This document shows positions 10,605 to 21,219 of a stretch of 64,000 bases of DNA, piece by piece. The position numbers and the translations under genes are program-made. Source of the stretch: Chrysopilus asiliformis (Eukaryota > Arthropoda > Insecta > Diptera > Rhagionidae); assembly GCA_964034945.1 (NCBI GenBank), contig OZ035960.1, forward strand, positions 84,940,148 to 85,004,147, given 5' to 3'. A model generated the notes under the pieces. That model had not been told where the DNA came from and did no database searches. It worked only from the letters and a program-made list of their open reading frames with translations. Numbering within the stretch: the stretch's first letter is position 1; the number at the start of each line of letters is the position of its first letter.

Positions 10605-11607
10605 AGAAAAAAAATTTCTTCAATATTATGGACTTCTTCGTCGATAGTTTCTCTTATTTGATTTTGATGGTTGATTTGGTCGATTTCCATCGGTTGGGGA
10701 TTTTGGTTTGCATTTCGAATTTGACCGGATGCATTGAAAATAGGTTGCCTAACTTGACCTGAGTTGCGATATTGTCTAAAGTTGTTTTGATAATCATGGT
10801 TGTTCTGTCTATATTGACCTGAAGATCTATTATTATTTGGTTGATTTTGATTAAAAACTCTAACTTGTTCTGATTGCGGTCTTTGTTTATTATGGAAAGT
10901 AGAATAATTTTGTACGGGTGGGTTGAAAAAATTGTTTTGCCTAAACTGACTATATTTTCGATTTATCGTGTTTTTTTTTCATAAATTCGGAATTCTTTGT
11001 CTAGATTTTGCTCGTCATAACCAACGTAAGTGAATAATATTTCCTTGATTTGGTTAATATTGAATTTACTTTTGATTTCTCTAGCCAAGTTTCCCGATGT
11101 AATTTGTTTCGTTTTGCTAACTAATAAACTATATAGAGAAGATTTATTTTCTTCTGGGTTTAATTCATACATTGAAAAATCATTAATTTCTTGGATTAAA
11201 GTTTCTATTTTATTGCTTAAGTCATTAATTGAACTTACTTTGAGGTGATCTATTTTCCTGCATATATCCTTATAGTTGGCTTCTGGTCTGTAGTGAAGTT
11301 TGAGTATCTCTCGTGCATCTTCCCATCCTTCTGGTGTGTTGTTTAATAGTAGAGCTTTTGCCTTTCCGGTGATCTTCGCATTGTAGATTGCCTTCCAATG
11401 TTCTCTACTTTCTGCTTCGTTGCGTCCGTTCAGGTGCGTTCCCACGATGCTTAAGAATTGTGTCAATTCACTTTTTTGTCCACTAAACTCTTTGATGTAG
11501 TTGATTTCCTTGAGGATTTGTGTGGTTCTTCCTTCATGGTTCCTCACTTGGTTGGTGGCTAATGCTTCCAAAGCTTGTGTTAGACGTTCCGTTATTGCTG
11601 CATCCAT
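10598..11607 (-). pseudogene. errantivirus gag with a homopolymer frame break
   Basis: The start at 11607 gives a 214-residue frame holding the capsid-like region. This frame stops at 10963, immediately after an A9 run on the element strand (10971-10979). Re-reading from that run in another frame yields a Gln/Asn/Arg-rich tail of roughly 120 residues ending at 10598. Such a tail is typical of errantivirus Gag, which uses it instead of zinc knuckles to bind RNA. The break is therefore probably a 1-nt indel in the A-run, or a sequencing or assembly slip. The tail's end overlaps the gag-pol frameshift site. Confidence 0.8.
10604..10616 (-). promoter_or_regulatory. putative -1 gag-pol frameshift site
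   Basis: On the element strand an A3 followed by T8 lies just before the gag stop (10598). Slipping back one base at this T-run leads straight into the frame that contains the protease motif. The geometry matches -1 programmed frameshifting in errantiviruses. This is inferred from frame layout; no stimulatory structure was checked. Confidence 0.6.
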
Positions 11608-11942
11608 TTCTGGTATGTTTGGCCAAAATTTTAATGATTTATCTTTCTTCTTAATGTTGATTGAGTTGATGGCTCCTTTTCCTTTGATTGTTGGTCCTCT
11701 GTGATATTCACTGATTTGTAGTGAATGCTGCGTTTTTGGTGTTGTTTCTTAAGTCACTGATTTTTAGCAAACTTATTGGTTAATCGTTTTATTTTTTGTT
11801 TTTAGTTTCACTGTGGTTCACTATAGTTCACTATTTGTTTCACTATAGTCTTAATTCACTGATTTTTTAGTAGAATTAATAACTAAAAAAAAATCACTTA
11901 GCGATTTAGTTCTTTCTCGTTTGGATTCCTTCAATTTAAAAG

Positions 11943-11960
11943 AATCCTACCAACTGCGCC
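11943..11960 (-). other. primer binding site of the errantivirus
   Basis: Directly after the 5' LTR the minus strand reads TGGCGCAGTTGGTAGGAT. It is nearly identical to the tRNA-Ser-type primer site of Drosophila 17.6 and 297. Confidence 0.85.
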
Positions 11961-12352
11961 ACTTAGATTTTCGAGTCCGAGAATCTTTAAAAAAATAAAT
12001 CCACTGAAACTAATAAAACAATCGATTTTACTTTGAACAAACACATTTATTTAACGCTATCACTTAGAGTAAATTACAATCGGAATTTTTATGGCGAACT
12101 TAACTGTTTCGAATCTGTCTATCAACTGAACTTTATTTTAATTTTAATTTATCATAATTTTGGAATTTTCTCATGCTACTTCAAGCTAGACTGTCATTTG
12201 ATGCCTTCAGACTTTTATGAGATAAGCATTAAATTGTTCCCGTGTGAAATGTTCTTGGACAGGAATGTTCAGGTACATTTCACGGTAAAGCCGGATGATC
12301 TAAATTGGAATTTGCATTGGTGGCGATTTCGGGCGGGACCGGATATGTAACC
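11961..12352 (-). repeat. 5' LTR of the errantivirus
   Basis: Near-identical to 5644-6033. It should contain the promoter and poly-A signal of the element. The outer edge is followed by the TATG target repeat at 12353-12356. Confidence 0.9.
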
Positions 12353-12365
12353 TATGTGAACCTGA

Positions 12366-13119
12366 AGAACTGTCAATTTTCATTTTATGTCATTTAGTTT
12401 CTTGTTGTTATAAAACGTGGAAAAACAATTTGAAATGTTTAGAGAGAATAGCAAAAGTGTGGGAAGTAGAAAGCGTCCATAATATTTCTCTAACTGCAAC
12501 GCGTCCATAAAATCTTGTGCAAAACATTTCACCTTGCATTGCATTTTCACCCATTTTTTTCCGAAGTAGAGGAAAAATTTTTTCTAATTCTGTCAATTTG
12601 CATTTTCGTCATATGTTTTGGTTTTTACCACATCAACACCGGAGCTATACCTCAATCCCAATCTTCGTCATGATATGGGAGAATACCCATACTGGACTGG
12701 GTACCAGGACCCAGCAAAGTGAGGAAACCATTGGCTACGTAATAGCGCCAACGGGGAGCCGCCACACGTTCATTGACCCCAGCGAACCGGAATCCGCTGT
12801 TGCCTGAAAAAACAACAAGGATACTGTCATGCGACAATACCCCTGTAGCAACCCAGCTGCCGAGAAAAATTTCAAACGAGGTCCGAGCAACCACAGCGTC
12901 AGGATTCATCATCATATTATAAATCCATCTGCGGAGTAAAACGTAAACGGACTCCGAACATATAATCCAATGACCATTCAATGAATGTACCCCAATCAGG
13001 GCACGTCGGAGTACAGGTAGCATTCAACATCGGGGAGTCCAAAACTAACAACAATCTCGAACCTAAAAATAAAATAAGGTAAAATAATAAAAAAAAAGTT
13101 ACCAAAATTGGAGTAAAGT
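12366..13119 (-). repeat. unidentified dispersed repeat, copy 2, first part
   Basis: Near-identical to 4412-5165. It is interrupted after AAGT (13116-13119) by the Osvaldo-like element and resumes at 24088. About ten bases separate its outer edge from the errantivirus target repeat, so the errantivirus entered right beside this copy. Confidence 0.85.
12652..13023 (-). CDS. unidentified conserved protein, copy 2 (123 aa open frame)
   Basis: Nearly identical to the frame at 4699-5070, with only a few base changes and the same 2-nt insertion just upstream. Both copies therefore descend from an already frameshifted ancestor. The motifs HSLNGHW, LLRRWIY, VATGVLSHDS and GFRFAGV are retained. Function unknown. 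The candidate splice acceptor upstream is also present, but the intron behind it is now split by the 11-kb Osvaldo-like insertion. Confidence 0.5.
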   Translation of the reverse strand: MLPVLRRALIGVHSLNGHWIICSESVYVLLRRWIYNMMMNPDAVVARTSFEIFLGSWVATGVLSHDSILVVFSGNSGFRFAGVNERVAAPRWRYYVANGFLTLLGPGTQSSMGILPYHDEDWD

Positions 13120-15004
13120 TGTTATGTGGTGATAACCTAGTGGTGCTCTATCGGCACCGCCGAAGTGCCTCGCCAGCAGCCACCGACTCACTCGGCCTGG
13201 CACTCTGGGCGGTGTGGGGGATCAGGACATGTGAGCGGCATACCTGGCCACAGCTGCTCGTCGGTGAGGGTCGTGAATCCTTGCTCACCTGTCCTCAATC
13301 GTTTGTCCACCACACAATTTGGTATGCCTGGGAGGGGGTGGCAGGAGAAGCCTTGTTGCTTCACTCCCAAGGTAGCCACGGGATAAAATCTGAAAAAAAA
13401 GGAAACACAAAGAAAAACCTACGTTAAGGGGGTGGAAGGATGACGGAATCACCCTCGCGCGGCGGGGGAAGCCTCATCCCTCACCCGCCTCGCCTCATCA
13501 CTGCGACCTCAGGTCGTGCCTCTCTCTCTCCTCTCTAACGAGTTCAACCAATCATTGCATTAGAGAAAACTGCGCAAAATATACCGTACCTGAAATATTT
13601 CATTCGAAATACAACAAAAAATCGAGAATTTTAACAAAATTTATTAATCAGAAAATGAGTAGAAAAAAACAAATAAAAAAATCAAAATAAACCAATGATT
13701 ACTAAGTCCTAACGTGGCCAAACTAAACTAAGATGAATCTCTTAAAGAAATAAAGGATAAAGAAAATTTAAAATAATAAAAAAAAAATATATAACAGTAA
13801 AAGGGTTAGTCTCCTGACATTATTTATTTCTTAAATACGAGAGTTAGTATGTTGATTCATGTTTTTCTTCTTTTTGCTGTCTCCTTTCCAAGTATTCATG
13901 TTGTTATCGTCCCTGGCTGGCGTGGGAGTGCGTGTGAATGTCGACATTCGTATGTGTTGAATATGTTGCATGAATTTTACGTGTTTGATTGAAGGTTGTG
14001 TGTTGTAAATCTAAGTATTAAATTGGTGAACTTACATAAATTCTGTTGATTGATGACAAATGTTGATTGAAGATGGATGAATCATGGGAGTGTCTGCGTG
14101 ATTGTCTTTGTGTTGATGTTTAGCGAGCACTGTTTAAAGTTTATTGGGTTCGATGGGATGAAGGTTGAAAGGATAAACCAAAAAAATGAAGAAGCAAAAA
14201 CTATGACACGCATCTAGAATTTCTTTCACTACAGCATAAGTCAGTTCACTAAGAATTCTTTTAGCAGCGGAACTTAAATCTAATCTACACTTCTTTCTAG
14301 TTAGCGTTCTTTTTATTTGATTTTTTTTTCCAGCAACACTCAATTCCGAAATCTGTTATCACTTTATTAACAACCTTTTTTCCTTTTTTTTTTTTTTCAG
14401 TTTTCTCTAAGAGTTTCTCAAATAAAAAAAATTTTTTTTTCTCTTTCTTCTCAAAATGAAGCGAAATAATCACAACAAGGAATTTCTCTACAAATTTCCA
14501 CTCGTCGAATTCCGCGATAAAAGAAAATCACTCGTGATGGCGACAACAATTGCTAAGAAGCGCGCAGAAGGAAAACTTTATTTTTCAACTTCTTTCGGTC
14601 CACCTTCAATTCCCCAAAAAAAAAACTATCCCAAGCAAAAAAAAACGAGGTGAAAACCGACTTTCCTCTTCGAACATCGATCAAAAAGTCCCCAACAAAA
14701 ATCTTTTCAATAAAAGGCCCTTTGTTTCATCAATGTCCAGCTGGACAAGATCGTCAGTATTACTCATTTATCGTCAAGCTACAATGAATAATCCCAAGAT
14801 TGCTTTTGTCATCAAAATTGAATTGTTGATATTTCGATGTAAACAGTTAATCCGTTGCAAAGCAAGCAACTCAGGGACTCGCAACCTTTGTATTGATTGA
14901 AAAAAAAAATTTTCTCTGTGAGGATAAAAGGGTTGACTTACATATTTACAAAAAAGGAAGAAAGAATAATAAAAAAGGGGGGGGAAGAAAGGGCGTTCGT
15001 TACA
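13120..15004 (-). repeat. 3' LTR of Osvaldo-like copy 1
   Basis: Near-identical to 22195-24087; differences seen are mainly homopolymer lengths and isolated substitutions. On the element strand it begins TGTAACGAACG and ends CACATAACA. The short frames inside it occur identically in both LTRs and have no recognisable product. I could not see a strong polypurine tract directly upstream of its start. Confidence 0.9.
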
Positions 15005-15075
15005 CCATCAATAATTTGCCTCACCTTTTGGTGAGGGAAGGGATTGAAGAAAAGAACGACATTTATTTTTCGGTT

Positions 15076-15139
15076 CGCCCAACGTGTGGCTCGACCACGC
15101 CCTGAAAGGGTCTCAAATGCTCTACTGAGTTAACCGGGC
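15076..15139 (-). pseudogene. degenerate tRNA-Lys-like sequence
   Basis: On the minus strand the sequence starts GCCCGGTTAACTCAG and ends CACGTTGGGCG. The two ends can form the seven-pair acceptor stem of a eukaryotic tRNA-Lys, with G-U pairs. The D arm is about four bases short, the B box is reduced to GGTCGAGCC, and the anticodon arm has no clear Lys anticodon. CCA is not encoded. It lies between the 3' LTR and pol of an element whose own primer site matches tRNA-Lys, so it may be a captured primer tRNA or the head of a tRNA-derived SINE. It is not expected to be functional. Confidence 0.6.
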
Positions 15140-15168
15140 TGTCGGTCTAGAATTATATGTTCCTTATT

Positions 15169-15326
15169 GAATGGACGCTCGCCATCAGATCGTATTTATC
15201 CACATTCGCCGGCAAGGCACTCCTTTGAATTGATGCTGGTACTGATTGTATAGTACCAACACCAATTCAAAAGAGCAACTTGCCAGCGACTACGGATAAA
15301 CCCGATCGGATGGTTTGCGTCCAAAC
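15169..15326. repeat. long hairpin: two ~75-nt inverted arms around an 8-nt loop
   Basis: Arm 15169-15243 is complementary to arm 15252-15326, with scattered mismatches; the loop is 15244-15251. Shared landmarks are TGGACGC, CCATC, TTTATCC, GGCAAG, TTTGAATTG and TGGTACT. The outer ~18 nt of the right arm continue into sequence also present at 32449-32466 of the second Osvaldo-like copy; the rest of the hairpin is absent there. It may be a foldback insertion or an element-borne structure. Confidence 0.8.
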
Positions 15327-15951
15327 AGGATTTGGGGTAACTACGGCCTTTCTGCGAGAGAAATTACCTTAGGATGGTAAAAAAAAACTTTTAAAGAATT
15401 TACTAAGATAAGGAGACTAGAGGATAGACAAGATAAAACCCTGAGGGGGTTAACAACTAGTGACACTACCGCGTTTGCAACAATTGGGGGGGAGCGAAAC
15501 AGCTCACCGAAGTTCCGGAAAGTTACACCAATACCATCCCGGCCCAGCGACCAGCTGTCCCTCCCGTCAACTCTGCAAATAGGCGGATCATGTTACGGTA
15601 ATTGACGTGAGAAGCACGCGGGATGACTTATTAGGCCGACCCAGAGATAACTTATAATTAGGGCTTTCTGAGCATGGTTATCATGCGGTTGGAATAGGGT
15701 GGTAAGGTCCCTAAATCCTAGCGTTATTATCATTTCGGGATTGGCTCTGTCGTCCTTACTAGGATGCTGTTTCCTATCATTTCCATCGAGAATGTTGGAG
15801 GACGATCTTAGGGTTTTGTCGCCGGCGGAGTTGAGTGATGAGGTCTCATACTCCTAACGACAGTCTACAAATCGCAGATCGGCAGTTGGTGGTAAGATCC
15901 AACTTGCCTAGCGATTTGACCTGGCCAAATCTTGCGTCGAAGTCGTCGGGG

Positions 15952-18900
15952 TCATTCCCGGAGGTCCTTTAGGTGATAGTTCCCAACATCCTTTCCGTGT
16001 TCGTCGTTGAGCTGGTATATGTGCGATCCTATTTTCTTCACGACGGTAGATTTTAGGAATTTTGGAGCCAACTTAGCGTTGTAATGTTTGGCTGCACTAC
16101 TAAGGGAGAAGTTCCGCCGATATACCGTTTGACCGATTTGTAACTCTCTAACGCGGGTTCGTAGGTTATATCGCTGGGCTTGTTTCTGATAAGCTTCTGC
16201 GATATATTTCTTTATCTGTTTTCGGATTATTCGCAACTTATCTGGTATGGCGTCAATCACGAGACCTTCAGAGGATAGGAGATTCAATTTTCGAAGTAAG
16301 ACATAGGTTTGTCCATCCGTCACCATGTGTTGCCCAAAGTTGGCGAAGTATGGCGAACACTTAATGACGGAATGTACTGTACTACAGAGTGCACACGCAA
16401 TTTCTGATATGTACTCGTCCCAATTCCTCTGATCTTTTCGAACGTACGACCGGATCGCCGACAGTATTGACCTATTGACTCGCTCCGAGGCATTGGCCTG
16501 CGGGGAGTAGACTGCCGTAAACGTGTGGTTGACATGGTACGAGTCCACAAACTTTTTGAATTCTTTGGACGTGAACTGCGACCCATTGTCCGTCAGTACG
16601 TCTTCGGGGACGCCATACGTCATGAAAATTTCGTCTTTCAGATATTTTACTATCTTCTTCGACGTGGCATTCCTTATCGCGCGGAGCTTGACGTACTTTG
16701 AAAACTGATCGAGGACTACAATCAGCACTGTGTTTCCCTCAGAGGATCGAGGGTAGGGTCCCATCATGTCCACATAGATCCGTTGCCATGGACGGTCCAC
16801 AACAAAAGCCTTTCCCATGGGTGGTGTTAGAGAGATATTGGGAGCCTTAGTGGTCCGGCACACTTCACATTGTGAGACATACTCATGAACCTGGTTTACC
16901 ATCCCGGGCCAGTAGTATTTCGTCCGCAATCGGAAGAGCGTTTTAGACCGACCACCATGGGCGGCCTGCGGAGGCTCATGAGCCGCCAGGACCAAATTGG
17001 ACGTCAGACTGTCCGGCACCCAAAGCTTCCAAGGATTGTCATTCATTGCGTCTACCTCGGAGTGTGATCCTGTCCGTCGGTATACATGTTTGCCGGATAT
17101 TCGCAGGTCAGGGAAGGAATCCTTGTTCTGTAGTATGGTCTCACGAAGATCCCTATACTCTTCGGTCTCGAATTCGGGAGACTCCAAATCTACCACAGAA
17201 CCAGCATCCCCCTCCGTCGTAGCGATCTCCTCGAGAAAGTCGCGCGACAAGGCGTCCGGGACGACATTTTGGCTACCTTTACGGTGCTCAATGTCGAAAT
17301 CGAATCCTTGGAGCTTTAGGGACCATCGAGCAAGGCGCCCATTAAGGTCCTTTTGGTCCATAAGCCAGCGCAGGCTCGCATGGTCGGTCACGATCGTGAA
17401 TCTTGCACCTTCGACATATGCGCGGAATTTTTTTACGGCTAGAACGGCAGCGAGACATTCGCGCTCGGTTACCGTATAATTTCTTTGGGCCGAGTTTAGT
17501 TTTTGTGACACGTACAATATTGGATGTTCTTCGCCCTCGTCGTCTTTTTGACAAAGCACGCATCCGATTCCGGTATCGCTAGCGTCGGTCTGTATCGTAA
17601 ACGGTTTTGCGAAGTCAGGGTTAGCCATGACTGGTGCTGAGGTTAACGCGCTCTTCAGCTTTTCGAAAGATACTTGAGCTTCCGAAGTCCACTTGAAACC
17701 TCCCTTGCTCCCTTTCAGAGTATCCGAAATTGGGGCGGATATGGCCGCAAAGTTGCTGATAAAGCGCCGATACCAACCGGCCATTCCAAGAAATCTGCGA
17801 ACCTGTTTAACCGTCTTTGGGACTGGAAAGGCTTGGATCGCAGAGATCTTGGAAGGGTCGGTTTGAAGGCCGTTCTCACCAACAATGTAGCCAAGATACT
17901 TCACCTGTTTCATGCAGAATCGGCTCTTGGCCACATTGATGGTCAGACCGGCCAACTGGAGACATCGGGCGACTTCAATCAGCACTCTGAAGTGAGTGTC
18001 CATATCTGGAGTGAAAACGAGCAAGTCGTCTAGGTACATCGTCACCATCTCACTGTACTGGGGGGGGCAGGTCCTTGAGCACCTTATCGACGAGACGGCA
18101 CATCCTCTGTGGCGCATTGCACAAACCGAATGGCATGACCGTGAAGTGATAAAGCGGCCTCCCCGGAACGGTGAAGGCCGTCTTATCCCTTGACGGTCGT
18201 GCCAACGGTATCTGCCAGAACGCATCCTTAAGGTCGATGCTCGAGATAACCTTGGTGTCCTGAAGCCGGCTCAGGAGGCCATCGATTTGCGGCAGCGGGT
18301 ATGCGTCCTTCTTCGTAAGCCGGTTTACTCGCCTCGAGTCGAGACAAAGTCGATTCTTACCGGGCTTACGAATCAGGACGACTGGAGAACTCCAGGCGCT
18401 GTCACTCTCCTCGATGACTCCCAGAGCCAACATCCGGTCGAGTTCCTCGAACATTAGCCCTTGGATGGCTGGGGATACCGGGTAGTGCTTCTGCTTCACA
18501 GGGGATGCGTCGCCTACGTCGATAACGTGCTCTTCGAGTAGAGTCTTACCTAATCCCAGTACTTCGCAAGAAGGGAACTGTGTGACAATACTGTTCAATT
18601 TCACGCGTTCTTTTGTGGACAAGGTATGCATGTCTTGATTTTCATTTGATCCGTGACAGTCTATGGACGAAATGTGTAATAGATCGAACGCCTTGCAGAA
18701 ATCTACGCCCAAATACAGGGACTGAGCCAGACTTGGTACTACGTAGAAGGTGTGACGTTTAGTGACGGTGTCACATTTGACAGATGTCAGAACGTATCCC
18801 ACAATGGGTTGAGATGTGCCATCTGCCGTGTGTATATTTGATGACATTCTATGCAATTTCAGACCCAACTTCGTGACCATCTCTTCTGAACCCTTCCCTA

Positions 18901-19345
18901 GACAACTGATAGACGCTCCAGTGTCTACTAACCCTACGAATTTCTCCTCTCCCATGAGGATTTCCTTGTATATACGGTTGTCTTGCGGTAAAGAGATAAT
19001 GGCTGATATAGCTGCTTTGCGAAGCTGAGTCCTGTTTTTAAAGTACGTCCTGACCCGAAGCGTAGAGCGACGTGGCTTTGGTGTTAGTTCGCTCAACTCT
19101 CCGAAAATTCTACGTCGTGCCTCCTGGTAAGCGATTTCGCGCTCACTCAAGGTGACAGGTGCGTTCGGTTTGGGAATGTCTGGTTTTTGATTGGTTGTAA
19201 GTCTGGGTAAAATTTTGATTGATGCGTCAGGTGAATTGTTTGGTTTGGTGATTAACGTCGGTTGTTCGGGGCCGCGTTGGTCAACCGAGGGGTCCCCGAA
19301 GTCGCCTGGTCGACTGTCCGGTTTTCCGTCCCGCATTTCGGACAA
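15952..19345 (-). pseudogene. Osvaldo-like pol, copy 1 (one G-run frameshift)
   Basis: The first frame (18050-19345) begins inside gag with a 94-nt overlap, implying frameshifting. It carries the protease motif LVDTGASISCLG and the RT N-terminus to PFGLCNAPQRMCRLVDKVL. At a G7 run (18061-18067) the frame shifts. The second frame (15952-18225) then continues with the RT active site TMYLDDLLVF. Next come the connection, RNase H (IQTDASDTGIGCVL), the HHCC zinc region (HEPPQAAHGG, then CEVC) and the integrase core with VDMMGP, DNGSQF and the downstream Glu. The first ~57 residues of the second frame are out-of-frame read-through. Apart from the G-run the gene looks complete. Product: the particle-associated replication and integration enzymes. 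Confidence 0.9.
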
Positions 19346-21219
19346 TTAACTTTCGCAACGCCCTTTCTTCCACAAGTGTAGCAAAAAAGCCTTCTTTGTG
19401 GGTCAGGGCACTCAAAGAAACCATGGCCGGGCTTCTCACAATTCCAACAGCGCCAGTTTTGGTAATTCATCTCACTTCGTTGGAGCTCGTGCACCTCGGG
19501 TACTAACGGGTCCTGGAACGGGGCGTTAGATCCGTCCAAGTAGCCGCCATTCCCCCTTGTAACGAAGGAACTGCTGGTGACCTGGCTCGGCCGTGGCTCG
19601 GGGTGGGAGTAAGGTCCACCCGCGAGGAAAGAACCGTCAGTGATTTGGTTTGGCCGTCGCTCGGGGTGGGAGTAAGGTCCACCCGCGAGGAAAGAACCGT
19701 CAGTGATTTGGTTTGGTCGTCGCTCGGGGTGGGAGTAAGGTCCACCCGCGAGTAAAGAACCGTCAGTGATTTGGTTTGGCCGTCGCTCGGGGTGGGAGTA
19801 AGGTCCACCCGCGAGTATTCCACTGGCCCCCACCATGTCAACCTGACGTGGTTGGTCCGGGCCCAGGAGCTCGGAAGGGGTCAGAGGTCCTACCGCGAGC
19901 TCCTGGAGCTGCCTTGTGTTGCCTGCCATCGGTCTGTATGTACGATTATGGAATTGATTAAGTTGACGCTCGGCTCTACGACAGACGTCCCTGAAACTAT
20001 CTAGATCATATATCGGTGCAGCGAAGATCATCTGTGCTATAGTCTGGTTGATGTTTCGCCTTAGGATGTCTATCACGTCGCGTTCCGGTAGTGGGGTTCG
20101 TAATCGGCTCAACAGTTTCTGGACATTATAAAGAAACTCATCAACAGTCTCTCTAGGTCCTTGGTGACGGTCCATGATCGATCGAATGACCTCGTGATCA
20201 GTTTCAGTTTGACAGAATTGACGTATTAGGGCTCGCTTGATTTCTGTCCAGCTTGACCTCGGGTGGGCTCGTTCAAAGCTCCAAAACCAAGAGTCCGCCT
20301 TACCGACAAGGAAACGATGGAAGTTGTCTTCCATGTATCTGTCAGGTACATTTTTCCGCCTCTGCAAGGTTTCTAAACGGAATACGAAGTCTTCCACCGA
20401 CATCCCGGAGTTGGAGGCATCGAACTTTAATCCCCAGGCCGACACCGGACTTTTGGCCCTCTGTCTCCCTTCCCCGTTATCCACCCTAACGACTCGAGGT
20501 TCTTGTCTTAATATACCATGCGGTCCGAACAAGTTGTTGGTAAGTTCGTCCACCGCACGCTGCAAAGTATCTAATTGGGCGTCATTTCGGTCCGCACTTG
20601 TCCTCGGATTTTGCTGGGGGGCATTGCGTTGTGGTCTGACTGGTTGTGGAGGCGGACGCATCTGGCTCGCGGAGACCTGAACCGGAGGGTCTGGGTGTCT
20701 CAGACCGGGTTTATATAGACTCGGATTGGGTAAACCAAGGTTAGGTAAACCCGGGTTGGGAGGCCCTACATCCGGAGTGGGCAAGCCTATTGCTGCTCGA
20801 AGAGAGCCCAGCTCATCGTCCCATGCCAGCGATTCCTGGGGGGAGCAGGTTGAAAGCTCCGTGGTTGGTCGATTATGCCCCGACTGAGCCTGTAGGGATA
20901 CGTGATTCGGAGGGGGCCGGGTAAATCGAGACCCTAAGTCTTGCGAGGAATCTATTCTTGGGGTCGCTTGAGCCGCATAATGTAACATGGCGGATCGTCT
21001 CAAAGACAACTCAGGGGTTACTGGTAGAATCGGGTTGCGTTTAAAGGGTAAGGGCCCAGGAAAGTCCCGGGGTCGTTCCCTTGGAGGACGAGAGTTCGAC
21101 AAGTCGAGATGGTGCGTTTCTGGATTCAGTGCTGAGTCAAGATTTCGCGGATTACCTCTACGCGAGGCTGAGCGCAGATTATATGTGGAGGTTTTTGGTA
21201 TGGCTCCTCCTTCAGCCAT
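19252..21219 (-). CDS. Osvaldo-like Gag, copy 1, intact (655 aa)
   Basis: Long nucleocapsid precursor. The N-terminal ~270 residues are Pro/Arg/Asn-rich and low complexity. A capsid domain follows (about 270-430), opening WGLKFDASNSGMSVEDFVFRL and including WTEIKRALIRQFC. Next is a Pro-rich zone with four tandem 21-residue repeats (GGPYSHPERRPNQITDGS type). Near the C-terminus are a CCHC knuckle (CWNCEKPGHGFFEC) and a second, altered Cys cluster (CYTCGRKG...NCPKC). It should assemble the cytoplasmic particle and bind element RNA. The start at 21219 follows a long leader and is in the same place relative to the motif GAIPK as in the second element. No stop or frameshift is seen. Confidence 0.9.
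   Translation of the reverse strand: MAEGGAIPKTSTYNLRSASRRGNPRNLDSALNPETHHLDLSNSRPPRERPRDFPGPLPFKRNPILPVTPELSLRRSAMLHYAAQATPRIDSSQDLGSRFTRPPPNHVSLQAQSGHNRPTTELSTCSPQESLAWDDELGSLRAAIGLPTPDVGPPNPGLPNLGLPNPSLYKPGLRHPDPPVQVSASQMRPPPQPVRPQRNAPQQNPRTSADRNDAQLDTLQRAVDELTNNLFGPHGILRQEPRVVRVDNGEGRQRAKSPVSAWGLKFDASNSGMSVEDFVFRLETLQRRKNVPDRYMEDNFHRFLVGKADSWFWSFERAHPRSSWTEIKRALIRQFCQTETDHEVIRSIMDRHQGPRETVDEFLYNVQKLLSRLRTPLPERDVIDILRRNINQTIAQMIFAAPIYDLDSFRDVCRRAERQLNQFHNRTYRPMAGNTRQLQELAVGPLTPSELLGPDQPRQVDMVGASGILAGGPYSHPERRPNQITDGSLLAGGPYSHPERRPNQITDGSFLAGGPYSHPERRPNQITDGSFLAGGPYSHPEPRPSQVTSSSFVTRGNGGYLDGSNAPFQDPLVPEVHELQRSEMNYQNWRCWNCEKPGHGFFECPDPQRRLFCYTCGRKGVAKVNCPKCGTENRTVDQATSGTPRLTNAAPNNRR
19590..19842 (-). 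repeat. four tandem 63-bp repeats within gag
   Basis: Units are spaced exactly 63 bp, so the reading frame is kept (21 residues each). Three are almost identical and the outermost is diverged. The second Osvaldo-like element has only degenerate single counterparts (GGPYHHPES type), so the array expanded in this copy's lineage. Confidence 0.85.

Larger units (their letters stand above)
5644..12352 (-). mobile_element. errantivirus-type (17.6/297-like) endogenous retrovirus
   Basis: A complete insect endogenous retrovirus in minus orientation. Its LTRs are 390 and 392 bp and nearly identical. A tRNA primer site follows the 5' LTR, a polypurine tract precedes the 3' LTR, and gag, pol and env are present in order. 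Both outer edges carry the direct repeat TATG (5640-5643 and 12353-12356); the target reads ACATATG. A 4-bp duplication at a purine/pyrimidine-alternating site is typical of errantiviruses. The target lies inside the older glycoprotein/repeat layer. The near-identical LTRs indicate a recent insertion, but gag and pol each contain a frame break, so this copy is probably not competent by itself. Confidence 0.92.

Noticed and set aside
13119..13427. 102-aa and 73-aa frames, also at 22008-22502
   Set aside because: Identical in both copies because they are within the Osvaldo-like LTRs; no product recognised.
15076..15139. Functional tRNA gene
   Set aside because: D arm and T arm are too short, B box incomplete and anticodon not identifiable.
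16997..17479. 160-aa plus-strand frame
   Set aside because: Antisense shadow of the RNase H/integrase coding sequence.
20237..20680. 147-aa plus-strand frame
   Set aside because: Antisense shadow of the intact gag.
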